Shown: positions 50,794 through 59,817 of the stretch, piece by piece | Numbering within the stretch: position 1 is the first letter of the stretch | How the letters are laid out: each line of letters opens with the position of its first letter | Assembly: GCA_963784135.1 (NCBI GenBank) | Contig: CAWAQG010000005.1 | Coordinates: 68,357 to 132,356, forward strand | Reading direction: 5' to 3' | From: JADFXI01 sp963784135 | GTDB lineage: Bacteria > Nitrospirota > Thermodesulfovibrionia > Thermodesulfovibrionales > Dissulfurispiraceae | Length of the DNA stretch: 64,000 nt | Notes under the pieces: generated by a model | Databases searched by the model: none | Seen by the model: only the letters and a program-made list of their open reading frames with translations | Told to the model about the DNA's origin: nothing | Position numbers and translations under genes: made by a program

Positions 50794-52791
50794 ATGAGCA
50801 GGCTGGCTAAAGAGAAATCTCCCTACCTTGCACATTCTGCCGCTCAAAAAATAGACTGGTATCCATGGTCTGAAGAAGTTTTCGAAAAAGCGCGCCTCGA
50901 GGACAAGCCGGTTTTCCTCAGTTCCGGCGCAATATGGTGCCACTGGTGCCATGTTATGGCGAAGGAATGTTTTTTTGATGATGCGATCGCCGCTTTGCTC
51001 AACGCTCACTTTGTAAGCATAAAGCTCGACAGGGATGAGCGGCCCGATATAGACAGGCTTTACCAGCATGCGGTAACTGCAATGGGAGCAGCGGGAGGAT
51101 GGCCGCTCAGCGTGTTTCTTACGCCTGACAAAAAACCATTCTTCGGCGGCACCTATTTTCCTCCTGAAGACAGCCACGGAAGACCGGGTTTTAAAAAAGT
51201 GCTTCTGACAATTATTGACTTATACCGTTCCAGGAGGGAGGAAGTAGACAGTTATACGGAACGGCTCATGGATTTTATCAGGCCAAATCCTCTGGTCAAG
51301 GGAGAAGTAAACAGCGCGATGCTTGACGTCGCGCAGAGCGCTATGCTCTCTCTGTTTGACCCGCAAAACGGAGGGTTCGGCACGGCCCCGAAATTTCCTA
51401 TGCCCGGTGCGGCATCATTCCTGCTTTACAGGTATTTTCTTACCGGCGATGAGTCGAGCGGCCATGCTGTCAGGAAAACGCTTGAGTCAATGGCGAAAGG
51501 CGGGTTCCATGACCAACTTAAGGGCGGCTTTCACCGGTACTCTGTTGATGAAAAATGGATTGTCCCTCACTTCGAAAAAAAGGCCGATGATAACGCCTGG
51601 CTTTTGAGAAATTATATCGACGCCTGCTCAATCTTCGGCAGCGGCTATTTCAGGGAGGTCGCACGGGGTATCATCAGCTTTACCAGGGACATCCTCTCAA
51701 GCAGAGAGGGAGGGTTTTATGCGAGTCAGGATGCCGACGTTACTCCAGATGACGAGGGAGGGTATTTTACCTGGACAGAAGATGATTTCAGAAGCGTTCT
51801 GAATGATGAGGAGTTTCCGGTGCTTACCCTTCATTTGCTCCATGACAAAGGCAGTATGCACCACGACAAATCGAAGCATGTCCTTTTTATTGCCATGGAA
51901 ACAGATGAAATTGCCCGCACTCTCAAGATGGATGAGAAACTGGTTGACAGGCTGGTCAGCGAGGGCAAAGGGAAGCTTCTTCAGGCGCGCCAAACGAGGG
52001 AGGGACCCTTTATAGATACGACGCTTTACACTTCTTTAAATGGCATGCTCATCGCATCGTATTTAAAAGCATACCGCGTGTTAAAAGATGATTCGGTTAA
52101 AGATTTTGCGCTCAAAAGCCTGAATAGAATACTGCAAATACGTTCCGCGGGGAAAGAACTGCTCCATTCAGATGGGATAAAGGCACTGCCTGATGATTAC
52201 ATATATTTGATCGAGGCGCTTGTCGCTGCGTATGAGGTCACCGGCAACAGGGGCTATCTTGGCAGGGCAGATGAACTTATGGAGCAGTGCCTGGAGAGGT
52301 TCTGGGACAAGTCCGAAGGCGGATTTTTTGATTCCGACACAGCCGTGCTCGGCCTCGCACTAAAGGGGATAGAGGACATCCCTCACCCATCAGCTAATGC
52401 AGTAGGAATCATGCAACTGCTTAAATTATTTTACGCAACCGATAAATCACTATATCGCCGGTATGCCGGGATTGCTCTTGAGGCGTTCTCTACTAAGGTG
52501 AGCGAGTTAAGCATCCATGCAGGATATTACTTTTGCGGGCTCGATGCGTATTTCCATTCGGTGCAATTGACGGTGGAAGCCCGTCCGGAAAGCAGTCTCG
52601 GCGCTGCCGCCGTATCTTTATTTGCCCCATACATGAGTATCGTTTACAAAGAAAACCACAACCGCATTATCCCGTGTGCGGGGGGTGTATGCTATGAGCC
52701 GGTTGACGATGGTAAGAACCTTCAGGCATTCATCAATGATAAAGTTAGAAGCAAAAAACCATTCCGAAATAACCTTAAGGATGCTGAATGA
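50794..52791 (+). CDS. DUF255 thioredoxin-domain protein (YyaL/SPATA20 family)
   Basis: Start set at ATG 50794 (MSRLAKEKSPYLAHSA), the conserved family start. 665 residues. The N-terminal thioredoxin-like domain has the hallmark SSGAIWCHWCHVMAKECF, then GGWPLSVFLTPDKKPFFGGT. The C-terminal alpha/alpha six-hairpin glycosidase-like domain runs from about 200 to 600. The usual C-terminal AYVC cysteine region reads CAGGVCYEPV. Biochemical role unknown. Confidence 0.93.
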   Translation: MSRLAKEKSPYLAHSAAQKIDWYPWSEEVFEKARLEDKPVFLSSGAIWCHWCHVMAKECFFDDAIAALLNAHFVSIKLDRDERPDIDRLYQHAVTAMGAAGGWPLSVFLTPDKKPFFGGTYFPPEDSHGRPGFKKVLLTIIDLYRSRREEVDSYTERLMDFIRPNPLVKGEVNSAMLDVAQSAMLSLFDPQNGGFGTAPKFPMPGAASFLLYRYFLTGDESSGHAVRKTLESMAKGGFHDQLKGGFHRYSVDEKWIVPHFEKKADDNAWLLRNYIDACSIFGSGYFREVARGIISFTRDILSSREGGFYASQDADVTPDDEGGYFTWTEDDFRSVLNDEEFPVLTLHLLHDKGSMHHDKSKHVLFIAMETDEIARTLKMDEKLVDRLVSEGKGKLLQARQTREGPFIDTTLYTSLNGMLIASYLKAYRVLKDDSVKDFALKSLNRILQIRSAGKELLHSDGIKALPDDYIYLIEALVAAYEVTGNRGYLGRADELMEQCLERFWDKSEGGFFDSDTAVLGLALKGIEDIPHPSANAVGIMQLLKLFYATDKSLYRRYAGIALEAFSTKVSELSIHAGYYFCGLDAYFHSVQLTVEARPESSLGAAAVSLFAPYMSIVYKENHNRIIPCAGGVCYEPVDDGKNLQAFINDKVRSKKPFRNNLKDAE

Positions 52792-52997
52792 AGGAATTCA
52801 TATTAGGAAGTAATGAATATATCGAACTCAATCATCTTCTGAAAATCATGGGGCTCTGCGACAGCGGAGGCATGGCAAAAGCAGTAATTGCTGAAGGATT
52901 GGTAAAGGTTGATAGAGAGGTGGAGCTTCGCAAGCGGTGTAAGATACGAAATGGCCAGGTAGTTGAGTTTGAAGGCCGTAAAATCCTGGTGAAATGA
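52788..52997 (+). CDS. S4-domain RNA-binding protein (YbcJ-like)
   Basis: 69 residues, a single S4 fold: EYIELNHLLKIMGLCDSGG, VKVDREVELRKRCKIRNGQ. It overlaps the DUF255 stop by 4 nt (ATGA). Probably binds structured RNA; exact target unknown. Confidence 0.88.
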   Translation: MKEFILGSNEYIELNHLLKIMGLCDSGGMAKAVIAEGLVKVDREVELRKRCKIRNGQVVEFEGRKILVK

Positions 52998-53112
52998 ATT
53001 TGCATTAGTTGAGAAAAGTGTTGATTAGGTGTTAGCAGTATTGGCTGCTCACAGTAACAAACGCCTTACAGTATTCCGTTCATGCGTAGGGTTACAAGCG
53101 GAAATAATCAGT

Positions 53113-53131
53113 ATGGTGTCCCCGGAATTAG
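53113..53131. repeat. Possible RAYT-associated word (tatggtgtccccggaatta)
   Basis: This word lies 27 bp before the DUF6883 gene. Similar GGTGTCCCCGGAATT words are often next to IS200-like transposases in other genomes. Low support from this window alone. Confidence 0.3.
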
Positions 53132-53157
53132 CCCAAAAATGGTAAAATCAGGTTGCC

Positions 53158-53490
53158 ATGAAACTCCCCAATAATGAAAAGGCTTACATTCCACCAGCCA
53201 AACTAATAGACTATCTTTTGTCGGAAACTCATTCTGTAGGAAAGGCAAAAGCAAAATTATTGCGGTCTGTCGGATTTGATGAAGCAAATGTTAAGATGCT
53301 AAAAGAGGGCCTGCTGGAAATTGCCAAAACAAAAGATGTGGTAGAAGTAATTAGGACCCCACATGGGGTAAAATATGTCATAGATGGTGACATGGCGACA
53401 CCGGTTGGGCTTGTGATTAAGATGCGAACTATTTGGATAATAGATAATAGTCAGATGCGTCCGCGCTTCGTGACCGCATATCCGTTATGA
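53158..53490 (+). CDS. DUF6883 protein (110 aa)
   Basis: Matches the DUF6883 pattern: KLPNNEKAYIPPAKLIDYLL at the start, KAKAKLLRSVGFDEAN in the middle, then YVIDGDMATP and a terminal TIWIIDNSQMRPRFVTAYPL. Small stand-alone DUF6883 proteins commonly precede DUF4926 genes, as here, and the domain also occurs at the C-terminus of polymorphic toxins. A toxin/immunity or toxin-antitoxin pair is possible but unproven. Confidence 0.75.
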   Translation: MKLPNNEKAYIPPAKLIDYLLSETHSVGKAKAKLLRSVGFDEANVKMLKEGLLEIAKTKDVVEVIRTPHGVKYVIDGDMATPVGLVIKMRTIWIIDNSQMRPRFVTAYPL

Positions 53491-53513
53491 ACAATGTGTA
53501 ACAGAGGTGTCAA

Positions 53514-53750
53514 ATGATTAAAGAATTGGATACGGTGGTGCTTGAGCACGCCATCAAAGAGTATGGATTAACAGAGGGCGATATAGGTGCTGTGGTGCAC
53601 TGCTACAGTGATAGCGGTGCATATGAAGTTGAATTTGTTACTGCCGAAGGAAAAACGATTGCAGTGCTGACCTTGTCTTCAAGTGATATTCGGCTGATGA
53701 GAGACAGAGAAATATTGCATGCAAGAGAGATGATACATATTGCAAACTGA
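53514..53750 (+). CDS. DUF4926 protein (78 aa)
   Basis: The pattern IKELDTVVLEHAIKEYGLTE, GDIGAVVHCYSDSGAYEVEF then LTLSSSDIRL is typical of DUF4926, a small SH3-like beta fold. It is 23 nt downstream of DUF6883 with GAGGTG before the ATG. It would be the antitoxin or immunity member if the pair is a toxin system. Confidence 0.8.
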   Translation: MIKELDTVVLEHAIKEYGLTEGDIGAVVHCYSDSGAYEVEFVTAEGKTIAVLTLSSSDIRLMRDREILHAREMIHIAN

Positions 53751-53756
53751 TGAAAA

Positions 53757-53780
53757 CTAATATTTCAAGACCTGACCCCC
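53757..53780. repeat. RAYT-type REP word (aatatttcaagacctgacccc)
   Basis: ttcaagacctgacccc has the same frame as ttcgagggctgacccc flanking the RAYT gene (12 of 16 positions equal). It is directly downstream of the DUF4926 stop. Probably a solitary REP of the RAYT system. Confidence 0.55.
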
Positions 53781-53807
53781 TTCTTGCTCCTAATGCTCCT
53801 AATACCT

Positions 53808-53949
53808 ATGAACATACCCTCGTACATAAAGAAGCTTTGGCACGATCCAGTGTGGAGCAAAGTTATAGCAACCAGCATCTTTGCGCTATGCGCTTTTCTA
53901 TATGCCATTTTTGTCCATCCTACGGCTATAACATCACTGAAGCCGGATC
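53808..53949 (+). pseudogene. Truncated small membrane protein cut by IS21 element
   Basis: The ORF MNIPSYIKKLWHDPVWSKVI continues ATSIFALCAFLYAIF and is cut at 53949 by the IS21 left end. N-termini of the form LWHDPVWSKVIA plus a helix occur on many bacterial membrane-anchored proteins. No continuation was found beyond the right IS end at 56375. Confidence 0.6.
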
Positions 53950-54010
53950 GTGTTAATCGGCGTCGAAAATTGACCCACCATCGGCGTCCAAAATTGACCC
54001 ACCCCAGCGG

Positions 54011-54757
54011 TTAGTTTTTCTTTGAGTTTCTGGTCTTGATTCTCCAGCTCTCGTTGCCTGTTTCGATGATATCACAATGATGGGTGACTCTGTCCAGAAG
54101 AGCAGTAGTCATCTTGTTATCTCCAAAGACCTGGGGCCATTCTCCGAAGGTAAGATTGGTAGTTATGAGCAGAGAGGTTCGCTCATAGAGCTTTGATATC
54201 AGATGAAACAAGAGTTGTCCGCCGTTTTTTGAAAACGGCAGATATCCCAATTCGTCAAGCACAACAAGGTGAAGCCGTGCAAGGCTATCCGCCAGTTTGC
54301 CGCCACGTCCTGCCAGTTTTTCTTGTTCAAGCTGATTGACCAGATCGACCACGTTGAAGAAGCGCCCTCTTTTCCCGTCTTTGATTGCCTGACGGGCTAT
54401 GGCTATCGCCAAGTGAGACTTACCTGTGCCAGTGCCTCCAACGAAGATAACGTTGCTATTTGCGGATAAGAATTGGCCCTGGTAAAGCGAACGGATCTGG
54501 GTCTCATTGACCGGCGATGAGCCGAACTCAAAGCGGTCTATGTCCTTATCGACGGGGAACCTTGCCTGCCCAAGGCGGTAGCGTATGCTCCGGGCAGTCC
54601 GCTCTCCCAGTTCAGCTTCCAGAAGATCCAGCAGTATCTTTTCTGGCGTGCGTCGCTGCTTTATGCTGGCTGCAAGTACCTCGTCATAGACACCTTTCAT
54701 GCCATACAGCTTCAAGTTCTCCATCGCCTCCATAAGTTTATCTCGTAGCATGTTCAC
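54011..54757 (-). CDS. istB: IS21 helper ATPase IstB
   Basis: 248 residues, AAA+ ATPase of the DnaC/IstB type. Walker A GGTGTGKSHLAIAIA, Walker B LHLVVLDELGYLPFS, sensor region SLLITTNLTFGEW. It selects target DNA and activates IstA. It overlaps istA by 20 nt. Confidence 0.96.
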   Translation of the reverse strand: MNMLRDKLMEAMENLKLYGMKGVYDEVLAASIKQRRTPEKILLDLLEAELGERTARSIRYRLGQARFPVDKDIDRFEFGSSPVNETQIRSLYQGQFLSANSNVIFVGGTGTGKSHLAIAIARQAIKDGKRGRFFNVVDLVNQLEQEKLAGRGGKLADSLARLHLVVLDELGYLPFSKNGGQLLFHLISKLYERTSLLITTNLTFGEWPQVFGDNKMTTALLDRVTHHCDIIETGNESWRIKTRNSKKN

Positions 54758-56255
54758 CTCCAGTCAGAAGATCGTCATAACGACTGCAGTTGGCAACAGG
54801 CAGGGTCTTTAGCTCAGGCAGATGAAGTGGGATATTGTATTCGGATATTACGGGATCATCGTGTGTGCGGGACAAGGCGTTAAGTATCACGTCTCTGTTG
54901 GCTACACCGATAGAAAGTGCTTCGGAACATGCGGTAACCACGGCTTCCAGTCCATAGATTGATACTGCACTCAGGATCCCGACGAACTGCCGGTCTCCAT
55001 CTGGGCTCTTGCCGAGTAGCTGCCGTATCTCTATGAGCGGTTCAGGCAGTGCCCATTCCTTAAAGGGAGCACCGTTACGCAGGGCTCCCGGTTTGTGCTT
55101 CAGTACCTCAACGTAGTGCCAGGCATCGTAGATTATCTTGTCCCTGCCAAACTGGCGGCGGTGATCTCCGATTACGTTACCATCATGGACAATGACGACC
55201 CGATCAGCATATGCCCGTATCATGGCTGTCCTGCCTACAACTGAAGCATTGACACTGTAACGATTGCGGTCAAATGAAACCAGTGCTGTAGGCGATACTC
55301 GAACCGGGGTCTCCTTGTACCCGTCAAACGGAGAACTCAGGACCAGCAGATGTTGCTTCTCCCTGGCGAAGTATTCTGCCACGGTGCCGTCTTTGAACTC
55401 GGGGTGTTTATGGCCGGCAGCTAGGGTTCGGCAGCTATCACTCAACCATCGATTCAGTTCGTCAATGTCGGAGAACTTCAGTCGGGGAACGAAGAGTCGC
55501 TTACGGATGAACTTGACCTGACTCTCTACCTGTCCTTTCTCCCAGCCCGCTGCCGGGGTACAGGCTACAGGCTCAAACAGGTAGTGCGATGAGAGGTTCT
55601 GAAAACGCCGGTTGAAAACCCGATCCTTTCCCATCAGTACCTTGGTCACAACCGTCTTAAGGTTGTCATATATCCCCTTGCGGCAGCTGCCGCCAAAATA
55701 CTCAAAGGCCCTGACATGGGCATCAAGCACCATCTCAAGACTCTCTCTGGCATAGGCAACGCAAAACGGCATCCGACTGTAGCAGAGGCGGAAGTGGGCC
55801 ACTTTTATTGTTACAACAACACCCCAGAGTTCAACCTGCTCATAGCTCCAGTCGAACTGGAATGCTTCCCCAGGGTCGAAGGTCTGCGGTATGTATGCCG
55901 TGACCTTCCTGCCTCCCTCGCTTTTACGCCACTTCTGAACATACCGCCGTACACTATCATATCCACCTTCAAATCCCTGACGCTGCAATTCCTCAAATAA
56001 CAAGATAGCTGTCCGTTGTTCCCGGTCCGGTTTCGTGGCATCTGTTGCAAGATATCCAGATAACAACTCGTGATATGGGGCAAGCTTTGGATGAGGTTGA
56101 TCTTTCCGGTCATACGTGAACTCGGTTACATCGCTCCGGATCACCTTCTTAACTGTATTGCGGGATAACTTCAACTCTCGGGCTATCTGCCGAATCGACT
56201 TCCTGTCCCTGTGGTACGCACATCGAATCTTACGGATTGTTTCCACTATCAGCAT
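54738..56255 (-). CDS. istA: IS21 transposase IstA
   Basis: 505 residues. N-terminal HTH (KSIRQIARELKLSRNTVKKV), rve integrase core with Asp in GEAFQFDWSYEQVEL, second Asp in KGIYDNLKTVV and Glu in AGWEKGQVESQVKFIRKR. A C-terminal Mu-type beta barrel follows. Looks intact. Confidence 0.96.
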   Translation of the reverse strand: MLIVETIRKIRCAYHRDRKSIRQIARELKLSRNTVKKVIRSDVTEFTYDRKDQPHPKLAPYHELLSGYLATDATKPDREQRTAILLFEELQRQGFEGGYDSVRRYVQKWRKSEGGRKVTAYIPQTFDPGEAFQFDWSYEQVELWGVVVTIKVAHFRLCYSRMPFCVAYARESLEMVLDAHVRAFEYFGGSCRKGIYDNLKTVVTKVLMGKDRVFNRRFQNLSSHYLFEPVACTPAAGWEKGQVESQVKFIRKRLFVPRLKFSDIDELNRWLSDSCRTLAAGHKHPEFKDGTVAEYFAREKQHLLVLSSPFDGYKETPVRVSPTALVSFDRNRYSVNASVVGRTAMIRAYADRVVIVHDGNVIGDHRRQFGRDKIIYDAWHYVEVLKHKPGALRNGAPFKEWALPEPLIEIRQLLGKSPDGDRQFVGILSAVSIYGLEAVVTACSEALSIGVANRDVILNALSRTHDDPVISEYNIPLHLPELKTLPVANCSRYDDLLTGGEHATR

Positions 56256-56399
56256 CTCCTTCCGTTGCTCCTCTTTCTAGTTATTTCCAGATAGAGTGCA
56301 CGTTATGCTGAGGTGGGTCAATTTTGGACGCCGATTACCCCCGTAAGTGGGTCAATTTTGCACGCCGATTAACAACATGGATGCTAAAGGGAAAAAATA

Positions 56400-57056
56400 T
56401 CATTCCATTTTACCTTTTCCATTAGGCTTTCGCATAAACCTTTTTATTCCTGCAATCAACCCGTCCGGCTCGGTAAAAGCTGGTGAGCATCTTTTTCCTG
56501 AACAAACGTATGCGGCCTCCTCTACCGGATAGCCGAGTGTCCTGATTCGGCCTCTTTCCCGTTTTAAAGAGAGTATTTTAACTACCTTTTGAGGAATGTA
56601 CATTTTATTCAGTTGCATTAGGAATCTGCCCACGTTCTTATCACGAGCAATGATCGTTACCACAAGTGGCGCTTCCATGTTCCATCGCAAGGCCGTTCCG
56701 TAAAGGGACGCAGCGGGTTCATATTTCTCATATACAGTGCTTAAAGTGGAGTTTGCGCTCTCAATAATGCTTTTCAGTTTTTCATTTCCAGTGTAATAAT
56801 AAAGCCTGTTTAACAATATTACTGCTCTGTAATTTGAAATATAAGTGTTATAGTCTGAGAGCGCACTTGTTATCGTCGGGTTGACAATAGTAGTTTCAAG
56901 AGACGAAATGAACCGGCCGTTTGTCTTATCATAAAATTTGTTGGGGAGAGTTTGTAAACTTTTTAAATCAGGAAGCGGGGTATAAGAGGAAAGCTTTACT
57001 AACAGGGTGTTCTGGGGTATTATATGCTTAGGAGAAATGAGATATTGATTTCTGTT
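56400..57056 (-). pseudogene. C-terminal remnant of a second DUF255-type protein
   Basis: The minus-strand frame is open for about 218 codons but has no ATG before 56816. The tail PQKVVKILSLKRERGRIRTL and AAYVCSGKRCSPAFTEPDGL matches the C-terminus of YyaL/SPATA20 proteins (AYVC…C…P-x-T-x-P-x-x-L). It probably derives from a broken paralogue of the gene at 50794, next to the IS21 end. A shortened protein from an alternative start cannot be excluded. Confidence 0.5.
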
Positions 57057-57105
57057 TTAAGATGAAAATGAAGATCTTTAAAATTCCTTTCAAGAAGGAG
57101 GTTTT

Positions 57106-57333
57106 ATGGGATCATTCAAAGATAAAACAGAACGTTTTCTCGTTATTGACCACAGTGAAGATTATTCTTTTGTTGCCTGCCAAAGCGGTGAGGATGTCGG
57201 TTGCTTTGTTAAATCCAGGGAATTAAAACCGGATTATTTTTGGGTCCTGAATCTCGGAGACTGCATCATATCGCAAGAACGTTTGCTTTTCGAACAGGAC
57301 CATCAATTTGAGAAATTCACACAAGGGAAATAG
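57106..57333 (+). CDS. Hypothetical small protein, 75 aa
   Basis: A 75-residue ORF behind a strong AAGGAGG. It is a beta-rich, acidic protein with KTERFLVIDHSEDYSFVACQ and NLGDCIISQERLLF. No family recognised. Flanked by the DUF255 remnant and the convergent exchanger gene. Confidence 0.65.
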   Translation: MGSFKDKTERFLVIDHSEDYSFVACQSGEDVGCFVKSRELKPDYFWVLNLGDCIISQERLLFEQDHQFEKFTQGK

Positions 57334-57372
57334 CTAAGAGGGTGCGTAGCCATGGCTTGACGCCGGGGACAC

Positions 57373-58419
57373 TCACTTGGATATTACGGCCAGCGCAAAG
57401 ATAATATAAATTACGCCTCCAAAAAGCATTGCGGCAGGTGAGATCTTCTTGCCGAACTGTATATTTGCCAAAACAATCAAGGCTGAGCTCAGCGCCAGGA
57501 CTGCCGAGAGAAGCGCCAGTCCCGTGATATGCCATTCCGTAAACAGCAACCCTACCGAGACAGGAAATGTTGTCTGAAAAACCATCGCGCCGGTTATGTT
57601 CCCCATGGCAAGCGTATCTCTGCCTTTCAGCGTCCATGTCACGCTATTGAATTTCTCCGGCAATTCAGTGGCAATGGGCGCGACCAGCAGGGCAAACAGC
57701 AGGGGACTCATGCCCCACGAGAGTGAAAGTTTTTCGAGGCTTCCGACAAATATGTGCGCTCCGCCCACCATTACGCCGAGCGAAGCGGCTATCTGAAAGC
57801 AAATAAGCATCAGAGAGGTGGTCTTATACGGCTCTGCCCTGGCTGATCGCAGTTGCAACCCTGCGAGCCTCCTGAAGTCGGACAACAGCTTCTCAAAATG
57901 CAACTGATCGGCATGTAGGATGTCGGCACTTTCGGCCTTAAATGTCGAGTATACGTACAGCACATAGCCGGCCACAAGCAATCCCGCAATCAGGAGATGA
58001 CTGTGTGGGACAAGAGACGGCAAAAAGATAGCTGAGCCGTACATGATGATGAAAAAGATGAGATCGCGTCTGATAGAACCGGCATCGACATAAAGCACGA
58101 ATTTTCTTTTTTTCCTGAGCATGCCTGTTACTACTGTAGCTCCCACAACAAAAAAGGCGAGCGTCGAAAGCATGAAGGGAGCGCCAAGGATTGCCCCGAC
58201 CCCGATCTTCCTTGCGGTATCATCGCCGTGCAGCAGGATGGCGACGAGGGGGAGTATGGTCTCGGGCAGGGCAGTGCCGACTGCCGCCAGGATGCTCCCC
58301 ACAACAGCCTGCGATAAGGAGAAACGCCTGCCGAATGATTCAACCCCATTGGTAAAAAATTCGGCACTGAGCAAAATCATAAGAAGGCTGCAGATGAGAA
58401 ACAGAATCGGCTGTATCAT
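57373..58419 (-). CDS. Na+/Ca2+ exchanger-family antiporter
   Basis: Start set at ATG 58419, forming TGATG with the stop of the universal stress protein. About 348 residues, ten to eleven helices. Alpha-1 repeat VGSILAAVGTALPETILPLV and alpha-2 repeat LLFALLVAPIATELPEKFNS, the ion-binding Glu/Pro motifs of the CaCA family. It probably exports Ca2+ or a related cation in exchange for H+ or Na+. The central loop region 165-200 is hydrophilic. Confidence 0.88.
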   Translation of the reverse strand: MIQPILFLICSLLMILLSAEFFTNGVESFGRRFSLSQAVVGSILAAVGTALPETILPLVAILLHGDDTARKIGVGAILGAPFMLSTLAFFVVGATVVTGMLRKKRKFVLYVDAGSIRRDLIFFIIMYGSAIFLPSLVPHSHLLIAGLLVAGYVLYVYSTFKAESADILHADQLHFEKLLSDFRRLAGLQLRSARAEPYKTTSLMLICFQIAASLGVMVGGAHIFVGSLEKLSLSWGMSPLLFALLVAPIATELPEKFNSVTWTLKGRDTLAMGNITGAMVFQTTFPVSVGLLFTEWHITGLALLSAVLALSSALIVLANIQFGKKISPAAMLFGGVIYIIFALAVISK

Positions 58420-59297
58420 CAGCGAATAAGCATTACCGGACAAGGTGAAGATTTGACCAGAGCTTCAGCTATGCTTCCAAGAAGCACGCCCTTTGTGGAG
58501 GACACTCCCTGGGCCCCTATGACAATCAGATCAGAATCTCTCTCTGCCGCAATCTCATTTATGGCTTTATAGGGAACTCCTATTTTAATGATACGCTCCG
58601 CCGCGTCGCATTCATTAGCTTGCGAGGACATAGTTTTCTCAGCCTCCTGAATTGCATGGTCCCGAAAGTTCTTCCTGTCCTCTTCGCTTAAATTCCTGAT
58701 GCCGGCAAAACTTTTATCCAGCTTAAGGCTGGAAATAATATGGGCAATCAGCAGGCCTGATGAATTTTTCTCAGATATGGCATGCGCAAACTCAAGCGCC
58801 TTGCTTGAATAAACGGAAAAGTCGACGGCGCACAAAATATTTTTTATACCGACTGACCCCAATACGGCGCCGTCTGCTTTCCTGCCCCGCACAACCAGCA
58901 TAGGCACGTTAAGCGATTTTATAAGCCGCTCTGAACTGCTTGACCGTATCACGTGAGATTTATGCACGAGCACCATGGCGGGAACATGAAAATCATGTAT
59001 TGTTTTGCTGAATGTTTCGACAAGCCTGCCGACCGCAATTCTGCACGTTGCAGTTATGCCGTATGGCTTCAGGCGGTCAACCCATTCATTAAGCTCTATG
59101 CCGCCGGCCTCCTCTTCTTTTTCCAGATAGGGCAGGAGGTAGGCCGGAGGAGTAAGGGCATAATCCATGACGTTGAGGATTGTGATGTCCCCGCCGCCGT
59201 CCGCAAGAGCTTGCGACAGCCATAATGTATAAGAGAGGACTTTCTCTGTATCAGTGCCAAGATCAACTGCGGCAAGTATTGTTTCCTTACGGTCCAT
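58419..59297 (-). CDS. Tandem universal stress protein
   Basis: Start set at ATG 59297 (MDRKETILAAVDLGTDTEK). 292 residues, two Usp domains. The second has NILCAVDFSVYSSKALEFAH and the ATP-binding loop GAQGVSSTKGVLLGSIAEAL, while the first lacks a clear loop (VLVHKSHVIRSSSSERLIKS). It is translationally coupled to the exchanger gene. Confidence 0.9.
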   Translation of the reverse strand: MDRKETILAAVDLGTDTEKVLSYTLWLSQALADGGGDITILNVMDYALTPPAYLLPYLEKEEEAGGIELNEWVDRLKPYGITATCRIAVGRLVETFSKTIHDFHVPAMVLVHKSHVIRSSSSERLIKSLNVPMLVVRGRKADGAVLGSVGIKNILCAVDFSVYSSKALEFAHAISEKNSSGLLIAHIISSLKLDKSFAGIRNLSEEDRKNFRDHAIQEAEKTMSSQANECDAAERIIKIGVPYKAINEIAAERDSDLIVIGAQGVSSTKGVLLGSIAEALVKSSPCPVMLIR

Positions 59298-59336
59298 GTA
59301 TTCCTGACGTATAGTATACACTACCCGCCAGGCGCA

Positions 59337-59371
59337 CAAAAAGAGGCGGGGCGATAATCTCCCCACCTCTT
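59337..59371 (-). terminator. Rho-independent terminator after hup
   Basis: Read on the minus strand, aagaggtgggg pairs with ccccgcctctt, followed by ttt. It lies about 70 bp after the HU stop codon and overlaps the region upstream of the universal stress protein start. Confidence 0.75.
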
Positions 59372-59439
59372 ATCTATAACTTGCCAAGAGTTACGGTGCA
59401 ACTATTTATAATTATAACTTCCTGTTTGCCCGGTAATTT

Positions 59440-59712
59440 TTACTTCACAGCGTCTTTCAGTGTCTTTCCTGCAGTAAATTTTGGGACCTTTGCTGCTGGT
59501 ATCTTAATTTCTGCGCCTGTCCTCGGGTTGCGGCCCTTTCTGGCTTTCCTTTTTGAAACTGAAAATGTTCCGAAACCGACAAGTGTTACTTTGTGCCCTT
59601 TTTTGAGAGCGAATTTAACTGCATCCAAAGTTGCATCAAGTGCCTTCCCCGCATCAGTCTTTGATAGGCCTGCTCCAGATGCAATTTTGTCTATAAGATC
59701 TGCTTTCGTCAT
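59440..59712 (-). CDS. hup: DNA-binding protein HU
   Basis: 90 residues, typical HU length. MTKADLIDKIASGAGLSKTD, then HKVTLVGFGTFSVSKRKARK and the DNA-binding arm GRNPRTGAEIKIPAAKVPKF. It compacts and bends DNA. GGGGGGAG precedes the ATG. IS1202-like copy 2 begins 105 bp upstream, which could alter its promoter. Confidence 0.96.
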   Translation of the reverse strand: MTKADLIDKIASGAGLSKTDAGKALDATLDAVKFALKKGHKVTLVGFGTFSVSKRKARKGRNPRTGAEIKIPAAKVPKFTAGKTLKDAVK

Positions 59713-59817
59713 ATCCCCTGCTCCCCCCTTTCTCCCAATAACAAAGTTTTTATAATTTCAAGACTGGTATACACGATAACAGGAAGACGCTTATTTGTCA
59801 AGGGAAAAAAACAGGGG

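Larger units (their letters stand above)
53950..56374 (-). mobile_element. IS21-family insertion sequence (2425 bp)
   Basis: Terminal repeats: TGTTAATCGGCGTCGAAAAT on the left, and TGTTAATCGGCGTGCAAAAT as reverse complement on the right, each followed by further GGCGTCCAAAATTGACCCAC copies, as in the multiple-repeat ends of IS21. istA and istB lie inside. The flanks (…gatcg and acatg…) do not show a direct repeat, so a rearrangement or deletion after insertion is likely. Confidence 0.9.
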
